Shown here piece after piece: positions 13,739 through 20,529 of a stretch of 20,529 nucleotides of DNA; position 1 is the first letter of the stretch, and each line of letters starts with the position of its first letter. Position numbers and translations under genes: made by a program. The stretch is taken from NCBI GenBank assembly GCA_034437615.1, contig DAOTTW010000095.1, positions 1 to 20,529 on the forward strand, read 5' to 3'. The notes below the pieces were generated by a model. That model saw only the letters and a program-made list of their open reading frames with translations, was not told the origin of the DNA and did not search any database. This stretch comes from DAOTTW01 sp034437615. GTDB lineage: Bacteria > Chloroflexota > Anaerolineae > Aggregatilineales > Phototrophicaceae.

Positions 13739-15574
13739 ATGCCCGATCAACCCTCTGCTGACACTGGTACGAACGCAGCACAGGAGCAGGCTTTGCTCGA
13801 CGCCTTGCTGCAACAGGTGAACGCGGCCCATCAACTGCTGCGTACACAGCGCGATACGCTGCGCAAGCGCGGCATGAACATCTCTATTGAACCGCTGGAC
13901 CGACTGCGCATACTGCGCGACAGCATGAACACGCTGATGCGCCTGCGGCTCGAAAATCGGCAGGAATTGCGGGCTTTGCGTGCTCTGGCGGATACCACCG
14001 CTGTTATCAATTCGCCACAAAGCCCCAACGACGTGCTGAATCAGGTGATGGATACGGTTATCGCGCTGACGGGTGCTGAGCGCGGCTATGTCGTTATGCG
14101 CAACCTGGAAACAGGCGCTTTTGAGTATCGCGTGGCGCGGGGCATGGACCAATCCGAACTTAACGAGAAGGTCATCAGCAGTACGATTGTCACCAGCGTG
14201 ATCGAAACGGGCCAGCCCATCCTCACCGATAACGCCAGTGAGGACGAGCGCTACGAGCGCCAGGATAGCATCGTGTCGAATATGCTGCGCAGCGTCCTGT
14301 GCGTGCCGCTAAAAGTGCGTGATGAAGTCATCGGCGTGGTGTATTGCGACAATCGGCTGGTGGTGAACCTGTTTAAGCAGCACGAACTGGACACGCTGAC
14401 CGCATTCGCGAATCAGGCCGCCGTCGCCATCGAAAATGCACGCCTCTTCGAGGATATGCGTCTGCGCTTGCGCGAGGTCAGCGAGCTACGTGACCGCATG
14501 AACAATCTGTTTCGTTCGGTGGCTAGCGGCATCATCACCATAGATCACGATAACCGTATCCTGATTTGCAACGCCGCAGGCGAGAAGATGATCGGCCAGC
14601 CCAATATTCAGGGGCATCTGTTGGCGGATGTGCTGCCACCGCTTGAGCGCGGCTTTTATGATGCGCTGGACCGCGTGCGCGACGGTGGCCCACAAGAACT
14701 CTTTGAAGTGATCCCGCGTATGCCCGATGGCATGATCCGCTATTGGAATGTGATTATCAGCGCTTTGCGCGGTATGGATAGCAACAGCAACGGCGCACAC
14801 AACGGCAACGGTCAGGGCGGCGTCGCGATTGTGCTGGACGACATGACCGAAAAGAAAACAGGCGAATCCAAGCTGAGCGAGGTCAAGCGCTACCTGCCCG
14901 TTGCGCTGGTAGAGAATATCCGCTTTATTGATGATGCGGATATGAGCGGCCAAGAGCGCGATGTCAGCGTGCTATTTGCGGATGTGCGCGGCTTTACGAC
15001 CTTCAGTGAACGCCTGGCACCGGGCGAACTAATGCAGATTATCAACAAATACCTGAGCCTGGCCAGCGATGCGATTAACTTCTATGAGGGCATTGTCGAT
15101 AAATATATGGGGGATGCCGTCACGGGCTTATTTAACACGCAACTGAACCCGCAAGAAGACCATGCCGTGCGCGTGGTACAGGCCGCCGTGCAGCTTGTCT
15201 ACGATTTGCATGGCTTGCATGAGGTGCTGCCGGAAGATCAGCGCTTGTATTACGGTATCGGCATCCACAGTGGGCCGGCGGTGCTCGGCAATGTGGGCGG
15301 TAAGGATCGTAAGGAGTTCGCAGCATTGGGGGAAGCCGCCGACATCGCCAAATATCTGCAAGAGCAAGCCGGACCCGGCCAAATCATCATCAGTGGGGCG
15401 ACCCATGCCCTGGTTGGCCATTTATATGTATGTGCGCAACACACGGAGATTTCCCGGCCAAAGGTTGAGTTTGAGGGTGTGCCTATGTACCGCGTCATCA
15501 AGCGGCGCAAAAACACAGGCAGCCTGCTTATGGATAAAGAGCTGCGTGAACTGATAAAAGGCAAGGGCGACTAG
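13739..15574 (+). CDS. GAF-PAS class III nucleotide cyclase, C1-like (transition-state residues lost)
   Basis: A 611-residue paralogue of the preceding protein with the same order: helical N-terminus (about 1-80), GAF (85-238), PAS (about 255-370), transducer helix (KRYLPVALVENI) and cyclase domain (about 405-588). Both metal aspartates are present, Asp415 (VLFADVRGFTTF) and Asp459 (DKYMGDAV), with Lys455. The substrate side is altered: the Thr/Asp, Asn and Arg positions are Ala528, Asp535 and Tyr539 (FAALGEAADIAKYL). Alone it could not form a complete site. With the upstream protein it can form exactly one. A Ser/Asn/Gly-rich loop (about 347-361) interrupts the PAS region. Start ATG follows the upstream stop by 3 bases, so the two are probably made in equal amounts by coupled translation. 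Product is probably cAMP, inferred from the partner's Lys/Thr pair. Confidence 0.93.
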   Translation: MPDQPSADTGTNAAQEQALLDALLQQVNAAHQLLRTQRDTLRKRGMNISIEPLDRLRILRDSMNTLMRLRLENRQELRALRALADTTAVINSPQSPNDVLNQVMDTVIALTGAERGYVVMRNLETGAFEYRVARGMDQSELNEKVISSTIVTSVIETGQPILTDNASEDERYERQDSIVSNMLRSVLCVPLKVRDEVIGVVYCDNRLVVNLFKQHELDTLTAFANQAAVAIENARLFEDMRLRLREVSELRDRMNNLFRSVASGIITIDHDNRILICNAAGEKMIGQPNIQGHLLADVLPPLERGFYDALDRVRDGGPQELFEVIPRMPDGMIRYWNVIISALRGMDSNSNGAHNGNGQGGVAIVLDDMTEKKTGESKLSEVKRYLPVALVENIRFIDDADMSGQERDVSVLFADVRGFTTFSERLAPGELMQIINKYLSLASDAINFYEGIVDKYMGDAVTGLFNTQLNPQEDHAVRVVQAAVQLVYDLHGLHEVLPEDQRLYYGIGIHSGPAVLGNVGGKDRKEFAALGEAADIAKYLQEQAGPGQIIISGATHALVGHLYVCAQHTEISRPKVEFEGVPMYRVIKRRKNTGSLLMDKELRELIKGKGD

Positions 15575-15596
15575 GGAGGCTGTTACCCTATATAGT

Positions 15597-15625
15597 CAGA
15601 CCTGTATCCAAAACGTGTGTATCAT
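15597..15625 (+). promoter_or_regulatory. Possible promoter of the ugd gene
   Basis: CAGACC (15597-15602), 17 bases, TATCAT (15620-15625). The -35 matches only the GAC core. The -10 lies within a 13-bp dyad, which would let a bound repressor block it. A ribosome site GAAGGG follows 7 bases before the ATG. Confidence 0.35.
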
Positions 15626-15629
15626 ACAC
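15617..15629. promoter_or_regulatory. 13-bp dyad GTGTAT-C-ATACAC upstream of ugd
   Basis: Perfect 6-bp arms around one base, about 28 bases before the ugd start codon and overlapping the proposed -10. The place and symmetry suit a repressor operator. Confidence 0.4.
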
Positions 15630-15657
15630 GTAGTCATCAAATACGAAGGGCTGTTCA

Positions 15658-18186
15658 ATGAAAAACATCTGCGTGGTCGGTTCCGGCTATGTCGGCCTTG
15701 TGACCGGCACCTGCTTTGCCGATATGGGCAACCGTGTCATCACGGTTGATATTGACGAGCGCAAAATCGAGAAGCTCAAGCAAGGCATCCTGCCCATCTA
15801 TGAACCGGGCCTGGAAGAATTGGTTGAGCGCAATGTACAGGCAGGACGCCTGAGCTTCACCACATCCTATGATGAGGGCCTGAAGGATGCCGAATACGTG
15901 TTCATCTGCGTCGGCACGCCTTCAGCGGTGGATGGCGAAGCAGACCTGAAGTACGTCCGCGCTGCCGCGCAAACCGTTGCCGAGAAGATGCATCAGCCAC
16001 TGGTTATCATCAACAAGTCAACGGTGCCCGTCGGTACGGGCGACTGGACCAACGAGATTGTGCGCAAATCTCAGCCGGAGCCGATTGATTTTGCCGTCGT
16101 CAGTTGCCCGGAGTTCCTGCGGGAAGGGGCGGCCATCAGCGACTTCATGACACCAGATCGCACGGTGTTGGGGTCCTCAGATCGCAAGGCGGCGGAGAAG
16201 GTGGCGGAACTTTACGAGCCGCTGGACGCGCCGATTATGATTACGGACATCCGCACTGCCGAGATGATTAAGTATGCCTCGAATGCGTTCCTGGCGACAC
16301 GGATTAGCTTTATCAACGAAATCAGCATCATCTGCGAGCGCCTCGGTGCAGATGTAACAGAGGTTGCGAACGGTATGGGCTTCGATAAGCGCATCGGGCC
16401 GCACTTCCTGAAGGCTGGTGTCGGTTACGGGGGGTCCTGCTTCGGTGCAGACGAGACCGTTTTCGCGTTGAACAGCCCCAATGTGGTCGCAGAGCGCATC
16501 GAAGACCTGTTTACCAATGCTGATGGCGAACCGCTCTCCGGTGATGTCGTTGAGGTCAAGCTGCCACAGGGCAAGCGTGTGCTTAGCTTCGACCTGGAGA
16601 CGGGCAAACCCGTGCTGGCCGATGTGCAGGCTATGACGCGCCGACCCTATCAGGGTTTTATGGTGACGATTAAGGCCAGCATGGGCCGCGAACTGCGCGT
16701 GACAGCCGATCATCCTGTGATCCTCAACGATGGCATGACGTTCAAAACGGTGTCGGCGTTGGATGTGACGCCGGGTGACCAGATCATGACGCTGATGCGC
16801 TTACCAGAGGTAGACGCACCACAGCCCTATAACCTGATTGACCTGTTAGCGGGCAGCGACCTCGAAGCGGATGCCGATGAGATGGCAGCATACATAGACG
16901 TAGATGCTGATTTGATGCGTTTGGCTGGGTACTACGTCGCAGCAGGCGTGATTGATGATGAAGGCCAGGTTAGCTTCAAATTTGGCATTGATGAACGTAC
17001 AACTATCGAAGACCTGCAACGCATCCTGACGCGCTACGGCCTGAAATTTATCGAGCGCAATGCCACCAGCGCCACGACCACAGTGGTTTCGTCGTGGGTG
17101 TTCGCCTGGTTTATCCGTGATGTGCTGCGCTGTGGTACAAAATCCGACGACAAAGCGCTGCCCCATATTGCCTTTAACGTGCCGGATGACCTGCGTTTTG
17201 AAGTATTGCGTGGGGCGTTTAGTGGCGATGGCTCACCGACGAGCGTGCAAGATGGCAAAAACTTGATGCTGGAATATGCAACGGTCAGCCAGCGCTTAGC
17301 GGATGGCATGACTTTGCTGCTGCAATCGTTGGGCGTCGTGCCGTCGATTCGCCGCCGCATGATGAATAAATCGTTGCAGATGGCCTACATCCTGCGTATC
17401 AGCGGTTATCGTCAACTAAGCATCCTGCGTGACCTGTTTGGAGATACGCAGCGCGAAAAAATTGATGCAATCCTCGGTGGGTATCAGCATGTCATCGAGC
17501 AGCGTGGCTTTGAAGCACGCGGCGATTACACCAGCTTGACCGTCACAGATGTGCAGTATGAAGTGGTGGATACAACGGTGTACAGCATGGAAACGTCTAC
17601 AGGTGTGCTGATTACGTCATCTGGTAGCATCAGCCATAACTGCTTTCCGAAGGACGTGAAAGCCCTGGCAAATATGGCGGTGACGCACGGGATGCACCCG
17701 CAACTGCTGAACGCCGTGATGGAGATCAACGATTTTCAGCGCAAACACATCATCGTGAAGGTGCGTGACCTGCTCGATGGCCACCTGCAAGATAAAGTCA
17801 TCGGCATTCTGGGCCTGGCCTTCAAGGAAAACACAGACGATGTGCGTGAATCCCCATCGCTGACGATTGCCCGTTCGCTGATTAATCAGGGGGCGGTTGT
17901 ACGCGCCTATGACCCGGTGGCCAGCGAGAACGCCGTCGCTGAACTGCCGCATTTTAGTGTGTGTGGCAATGCGTATGAGGTGGCCGAAGGCGCAGATGCC
18001 CTGCTCGTGCTGACGCCCTGGAACGAATTCAAGCAACTGGATATGCAGCGCATCCTGAACGGCCTGCGCCGCCCGATCCTGATTGATGGGCGCAATATGT
18101 ATGACCCCGACGATATGCGCGAGATGGGCTTCACCTATCGGGGTGTGGGGCGCGGCTATAACGGTGAAGGCATTACCGCCGAGTAA
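15658..18186 (+). CDS. ugd: UDP-glucose 6-dehydrogenase with in-frame intein
   Basis: An 842-codon frame. Without the intein (residues 261-661) it leaves 441 residues, the normal length of this enzyme, which oxidises UDP-glucose twice with NAD to UDP-glucuronate for polysaccharide synthesis. The NAD loop VVGSGYVGLVTG is at 6-17. Further family motifs are STVPVGT, CPEFLREGAAISDF, 'KYASNAFLATRISFINE' and, after the intein, CFPKDVKALA, LGLAFKENTDDVRESPS and DGRNMY. The intein splits GYGGS/CFPKDV directly before the catalytic Cys, so no active enzyme exists before splicing. Splicing would restore GVGYGGSCFPKDV. The exact nucleotide sugar (UDP-glucose versus a related one such as GDP-mannose) is not certain. 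The family name Ugd is the best fit. Ribosome site GAAGGG. Confidence 0.95.
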   Translation: MKNICVVGSGYVGLVTGTCFADMGNRVITVDIDERKIEKLKQGILPIYEPGLEELVERNVQAGRLSFTTSYDEGLKDAEYVFICVGTPSAVDGEADLKYVRAAAQTVAEKMHQPLVIINKSTVPVGTGDWTNEIVRKSQPEPIDFAVVSCPEFLREGAAISDFMTPDRTVLGSSDRKAAEKVAELYEPLDAPIMITDIRTAEMIKYASNAFLATRISFINEISIICERLGADVTEVANGMGFDKRIGPHFLKAGVGYGGSCFGADETVFALNSPNVVAERIEDLFTNADGEPLSGDVVEVKLPQGKRVLSFDLETGKPVLADVQAMTRRPYQGFMVTIKASMGRELRVTADHPVILNDGMTFKTVSALDVTPGDQIMTLMRLPEVDAPQPYNLIDLLAGSDLEADADEMAAYIDVDADLMRLAGYYVAAGVIDDEGQVSFKFGIDERTTIEDLQRILTRYGLKFIERNATSATTTVVSSWVFAWFIRDVLRCGTKSDDKALPHIAFNVPDDLRFEVLRGAFSGDGSPTSVQDGKNLMLEYATVSQRLADGMTLLLQSLGVVPSIRRRMMNKSLQMAYILRISGYRQLSILRDLFGDTQREKIDAILGGYQHVIEQRGFEARGDYTSLTVTDVQYEVVDTTVYSMETSTGVLITSSGSISHNCFPKDVKALANMAVTHGMHPQLLNAVMEINDFQRKHIIVKVRDLLDGHLQDKVIGILGLAFKENTDDVRESPSLTIARSLINQGAVVRAYDPVASENAVAELPHFSVCGNAYEVAEGADALLVLTPWNEFKQLDMQRILNGLRRPILIDGRNMYDPDDMREMGFTYRGVGRGYNGEGITAE
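16438..17640 (+). mobile_element. Intein with LAGLIDADG domain inside ugd
   Basis: A 401-residue intein. Block A starts at Cys261 (CFGADETVFAL). Block B has Thr349-Ala-Asp-His352 (the TxxH motif). Blocks F/G end in GSISHN, with the penultimate His660 and terminal Asn661, followed by Cys662 as the +1 nucleophile. All residues for standard splicing are therefore present. The middle carries a LAGLIDADG homing-endonuclease domain: motif one LAGYYVAAG (422-430) and motif two LRGAFSGDG (517-525). In motif one the usual acidic residue is Ala429, whereas motif two keeps Asp524, so DNA cutting is probably lost while splicing is kept. The domestic function is none known. Persistence is explained by insertion at an essential active-site codon. 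Confidence 0.93.
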
Positions 18187-18278
18187 GGCTTTTCCAGCTA
18201 AAAAACAATCGGCAATGCGGCTGACGCCGCTCGGACACCCAGAAGGGTGTCCCTACAGGGCATCGTTCGTAGGGACAC
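18184..18278 (+). repeat. Palindromic intergenic repeat, copy 1 (with ugd stop codon)
   Basis: Starts at the TAA stop of ugd (TAAGGCTTTTCCAGCTAAAA). It contains hairpins GCGGC-TGAC-GCCGC and GGACACCC-agaa-GGGTGTCC (18233-18252). A longer 12-bp inverted repeat GGGTGTCCCTAC (18245-18256) pairs with GTAGGGACACCC (18269-18280). It matches copy 2 at 20402-20494 nearly base for base, with a two-base length difference near the start. It may act as transcript 3' end protection, a terminator or a MITE/REP-type element. Confidence 0.9.
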
Positions 18279-18344
18279 CCTTCATGGCGTCCGCCGGAAA
18301 TTAAGCAAGATAGCGACAGGGTGATCCCCCGCTAAGCTGTGCTA

Positions 18345-18373
18345 TTGGTACTCTGAGCGCCCTGGCCTATAAT
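18345..18373 (+). promoter_or_regulatory. Promoter of the TPR/tail-anchor gene
   Basis: TTGGTA (18345-18350), 17-base spacer, perfect TATAAT (18368-18373). The predicted start near 18380 rules out the GTG at 18380 as start codon and supports ATG 18407. Confidence 0.6.
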
Positions 18374-18406
18374 TATAAGGTGACTAAACACGAGCGGAGT
18401 ACAGGC

Positions 18407-18784
18407 ATGGCAGAAATCGAAAACACACAACCCAACCGCGATGAGTTGATGGCGATGGCTGAGCAGGCTGCGCGGGAAAACAACAAGCAGGGCGCACGCA
18501 TGATGTTTCGGCAGGTATTGGCCGAAGACCCGGATAATGAGCGTGCGTTGCTGTGGATGGTCAAATTGGCGGCAAACCCCGGCGAACGGCGTAAATGGCT
18601 GGAGCGTGTCGTAGCGGTCAACCCGGATAATGCGCAGGCGCAACAAGCGCTACAGAAGATCGAATATCGTTCGTCGTCCTCGCGTAACCGCCTCCTGTTT
18701 CGTTTGTTAGCGGGTGCCTATGTGGTTGCTGTGCTGGTGATCGCTATTTTCATGTTGGTCTCTATCAGCCAGCAAACGCTGTAG
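18407..18784 (+). CDS. Small TPR-like protein with C-terminal membrane anchor
   Basis: A 125-residue protein. Residues about 10-88 form TPR-like helices (ARENNKQGARMMFRQVLAEDP, ALLWMVKLAANPGERRKWLERV). Residues about 100-120 form one hydrophobic segment (LLFRLLAGAYVVAVLVIAIF) very near the C-terminus, so the repeats should face the cytoplasm. Start ATG 18407 has GGAG 9 bases before it. The N-terminal half is clearly related to that of the next gene (both have ...WLERV/CLERV...INPNN-type helices). The two genes follow each other by 72 bases, suggesting an operon of two related membrane-attached TPR proteins. Function is unknown. Confidence 0.82.
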   Translation: MAEIENTQPNRDELMAMAEQAARENNKQGARMMFRQVLAEDPDNERALLWMVKLAANPGERRKWLERVVAVNPDNAQAQQALQKIEYRSSSSRNRLLFRLLAGAYVVAVLVIAIFMLVSISQQTL

Positions 18785-18842
18785 CCCACTGACGAATACG
18801 ATGCGGCGGCAGACCCCAGGCAACCGAATCAACCGAGGCATC

Positions 18843-18848
18843 AGGAGG
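18843..18848 (+). promoter_or_regulatory. Ribosome binding site AGGAGG pointing to a TTG start
   Basis: AGGAGG sits 2 bases before an in-frame GTG (18851) but 8 bases before TTG (18857). The latter spacing is near ideal, so TTG is favoured as start of the propeller protein. Confidence 0.6.
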
Positions 18849-18856
18849 CTGTGAGC

Positions 18857-20404
18857 TTGGCAAGTAATGACATCAACCAACAGCTTGATCGCGGCATCGC
18901 CGCAGCGCGCCGGGGCGAAAAGGCAGTCGCTCGTCAGATGTTAGAGGATGTGCTGCGCCAGGACGGTAACAACGAGTTAGCCTGGATTTGGCTGGCGTCG
19001 GTGGTGCCGACCAAGCGCGAACGCCGCATCTGCCTGGAGCGTGTGCTACAGATCAACCCGAACAATGAACGCGCCCGCGAAGCCCTGATTAAGCTGGTTG
19101 GGATCGGGGGTAGCGATACAGTCGATAGCCGTGATCTGCAACGTGGGGCCGCTTTTCAGCGCCCAACCCCTGCTTTGGGTGGCACCGAAGAAGATGTCGA
19201 GGCGGGCGCGACCAGCAACCGCAATACCTACATCAGTGTGCTGACAGTGCTGGTCGTCTTTGTCGGCCTGACCCTGCTCGCGACACTCGCCACCCCTTCA
19301 GAGCAGGTGATTACCCCACCACCGACAGCCACCTTCGACTCGGCTTTATTCGATGTGACGCGCACAGCCATCGCCGCCGCCAGCATCACGCCCTCCGTCA
19401 CACTCACGCCGACCTTCCCCGGCGTCGTCGTGACACGTATGCAGCCCTCCCTGCCGCCGACCTTCACACCCACGCCCAGCGCCACGCCCAGCAATACACC
19501 CACGCCCAGCGCTACGCCCTTCCCATTGGGCGATTTTACGCTGCTGTATACGGCACGTGGCAACGAGGACATCAACCCGGCGCTGTATCGGGCCAGTGGG
19601 GATGGCTCACAGGCGGTTGCCGTGCTGCAAAACGTCCGTGATGTGACGTATGATCTGCGTCGCGAGCAGGTTGCCTTTGTGCGTGATGTCGAACGCGAGG
19701 ACGGGCCGACATCTGCGGAGATTTTCATCGCGCCAGTGGGTGATATTACGTCTGTGCAGCAGGTGACGAATTTCGGCAGCGGGGCCGCTGCTAGCCCGAC
19801 CTTCTCATTAGACGGGCGCTACCTTGTCTTTAGCAGCGATGTGGATGGCGACGACGAAATTTACGCTTATGACCTGCAAACGCAGCAGCAAAGCCAACTG
19901 ACCAGCAATGGCGATATTGACCGCGACCCGCATTTCTCGTTTGATGGCCGCAGCATTGTCTTTGCGTCGAACCGGGGCGAAAGTAGCGCGTTGGATTTGT
20001 ACCTGATACGCTTGGGTGGAGCGGAAAATCCGTTTCAGGATCGTGTGGTGGAGCGCCTGACCGAAACGCGCAGCAACAGTTACGCGCCGCAGTGGTCGCC
20101 GGATAACAGGCAGATCGCCTATGCGGACGACCAGAACGGCGCAGGCGACATCTTCGTATATGATGTGGAGCGCCGCGTCAGCCGCCAACTCACACGGGAT
20201 GCAGGCGACGAGGACCGCGCACCAACCTGGACGCCGGATGGCCGCGCCGTTGCCTTTATCTCGAATCGGGAATCCGGGCGCTTTCAGATCTACACCTACA
20301 CACTCGATCAGCGCCAGTTGCAGCGCGTGACACAGACCATCAACGACGTGCAATCGCTGGATTATCGGCCAGATTTACGCTTCCGGGTCAACTTGCTGGA
20401 CTAA
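18857..20404 (+). CDS. TPR-transmembrane-TolB-like beta-propeller protein
   Basis: A 515-residue protein in four parts. (1) A cytoplasmic TPR-like region (about 1-80, with LERVLQINPNNERAREAL). (2) One membrane segment (about 120-143, ISVLTVLVVFVGLTLLATLA). (3) A Thr/Pro/Ser-rich linker (about 150-223, with PTFTPTPSATPSNTPTPSATP), probably extended and outside the cell. (4) A C-terminal propeller of PD40/WD40-like TolB repeats (for example SPTFSLDGRYLVFSSDVDGDDEIYAYD, then 'DPHFSFDGRSIVFASNRGES', 'APTWTPDGRAVAFISNRE'). The repeats face out and the TPR in, a layout suited to relaying or anchoring across the membrane. Start: TTG 18857 preferred over GTG 18851 from the AGGAGG position. The gene ends directly in a palindromic repeat. 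Ligand and partner are unknown. Confidence 0.88.
   Translation: MASNDINQQLDRGIAAARRGEKAVARQMLEDVLRQDGNNELAWIWLASVVPTKRERRICLERVLQINPNNERAREALIKLVGIGGSDTVDSRDLQRGAAFQRPTPALGGTEEDVEAGATSNRNTYISVLTVLVVFVGLTLLATLATPSEQVITPPPTATFDSALFDVTRTAIAAASITPSVTLTPTFPGVVVTRMQPSLPPTFTPTPSATPSNTPTPSATPFPLGDFTLLYTARGNEDINPALYRASGDGSQAVAVLQNVRDVTYDLRREQVAFVRDVEREDGPTSAEIFIAPVGDITSVQQVTNFGSGAAASPTFSLDGRYLVFSSDVDGDDEIYAYDLQTQQQSQLTSNGDIDRDPHFSFDGRSIVFASNRGESSALDLYLIRLGGAENPFQDRVVERLTETRSNSYAPQWSPDNRQIAYADDQNGAGDIFVYDVERRVSRQLTRDAGDEDRAPTWTPDGRAVAFISNRESGRFQIYTYTLDQRQLQRVTQTINDVQSLDYRPDLRFRVNLLD
19466..19519 (+). repeat. 30-bp direct repeat coding for the Thr/Pro linker
   Basis: ACACCCACGCCCAGCGC(C/T)ACGCCC recurs after exactly 30 bases, encoding TPTPSATP twice. 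The linker probably grew by local duplication. Confidence 0.8.
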
Positions 20405-20494
20405 GGCTTTTCCAGCTAAAAAAACAAGCAATGCGGCTGACGCCGCTCGGACACCCAGAAGGGTGTCCCTACAGGGCATCGTTCGTAGGGACAC
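20402..20494 (+). repeat. Palindromic intergenic repeat, copy 2 (with propeller-gene stop codon)
   Basis: Begins at the TAA stop of the propeller gene and matches copy 1 (18184-18278) through the GTAGGGACAC end, then diverges. The right end adds a perfect 9-bp hairpin GGACACGGC-aa-GCCGTGTCC (20489-20508), followed by CCGTGTC and a short T-rich tail to the window edge. Copy 1 has only a decayed version of that last hairpin. Confidence 0.9.
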
Positions 20495-20529
20495 GGCAAG
20501 CCGTGTCCGCAAACCGTGTCAATTATTTT

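Noticed and set aside
13490..14152. 220-codon minus-strand frame across the cyclase junction
   Set aside because: It runs antisense to two genes with clear domain signatures and has the His/Gln/Ala-rich look of a shadow frame.
16177..16713. 178-codon minus-strand frame opposite ugd
   Set aside because: Antisense to well-conserved Ugd and intein motifs, with no family resemblance.
16438..17640. Reading the middle of ugd as a misassembly or fusion
   Set aside because: Cys at the start, TxxH, HN-Cys at the end and exact restoration of the enzyme motif on removal show an intein.
18184..18280. CRISPR-like repeat
   Set aside because: Only two copies 2.2 kb apart, each made of palindromes, with no regular spacers and no cas genes.

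Overview
The window looks like a chromosomal segment of a Chloroflexota bacterium (Anaerolineae-like). This is an inference from gene content and style, not from a marker gene. Pointers are an R3H-domain SpoIIIAA-like ATPase, a TIR-like protein, GAF/PAS-fused class III cyclases, a Thr/Pro-rich linker in a TolB-like propeller protein, TPR proteins and dispersed GTAGGGACAC-type palindromic repeats. Base composition looks even and moderately GC-rich. I see no transposase, integrase, rRNA, tRNA or CRISPR array.

Layout. 1-191 (-): N-terminus of a TIR-like gene cut by the window edge. 333-1958 (+): GT-C type membrane glycosyltransferase, converging on a minus-strand pair of R3H AAA ATPase (1990-3630) and tandem-GNAT protein (3638-4621), which look translationally coupled. 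4817-7538 (-): two-component pair, a NarL-type response regulator and a REC-PAS-GAF-HisKA_3 histidine kinase. 7705-8214 (-): duplicated SWIM zinc-finger protein, preceded by a consensus promoter and a possible structured leader or small RNA. 8543-9520 (-): TPR protein. 9728-10135 (-): unrecognised small protein. 10236-11231 (+): Gfo/Idh/MocA oxidoreductase. 11400-11825 (+): DCC/DUF393 protein. 11969-15574 (+): two tandem coiled-coil-GAF-PAS-class III nucleotide cyclase genes. 15658-18186 (+): UDP-glucose 6-dehydrogenase interrupted by an intein at its catalytic cysteine. 18407-20404 (+): a TPR/tail-anchored protein and a TPR-membrane-propeller protein. Near-identical palindromic repeats sit immediately after the stop codons of the dehydrogenase and the propeller gene.

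The most interesting observation is the tandem cyclase pair. The upstream protein has lost both metal-binding aspartates (Glu407, Asn450) but keeps the adenine-site Lys/Thr and the transition-state Asn/Arg. The downstream protein keeps both metal aspartates (Asp415, Asp459) but has lost the Thr, Asn and Arg (now Ala528, Asp535, Tyr539). This complementary loss is the pattern of the mammalian adenylyl cyclase C1/C2 halves. It predicts an obligate bacterial heterodimer with one active site and two GAF/PAS sensory inputs. Other points of interest are the Ugd intein with a damaged endonuclease motif, a SWIM duplication whose second copy has lost its zinc ligands, and the candidate structured RNA upstream of the SWIM gene.

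Regulatory theme: the window is rich in signalling (two-component system, cyclases, TIR, TPR), next to envelope/polysaccharide functions (GT-C transferase, Ugd). A functional link between the cyclases and Ugd is only suggested by adjacency.
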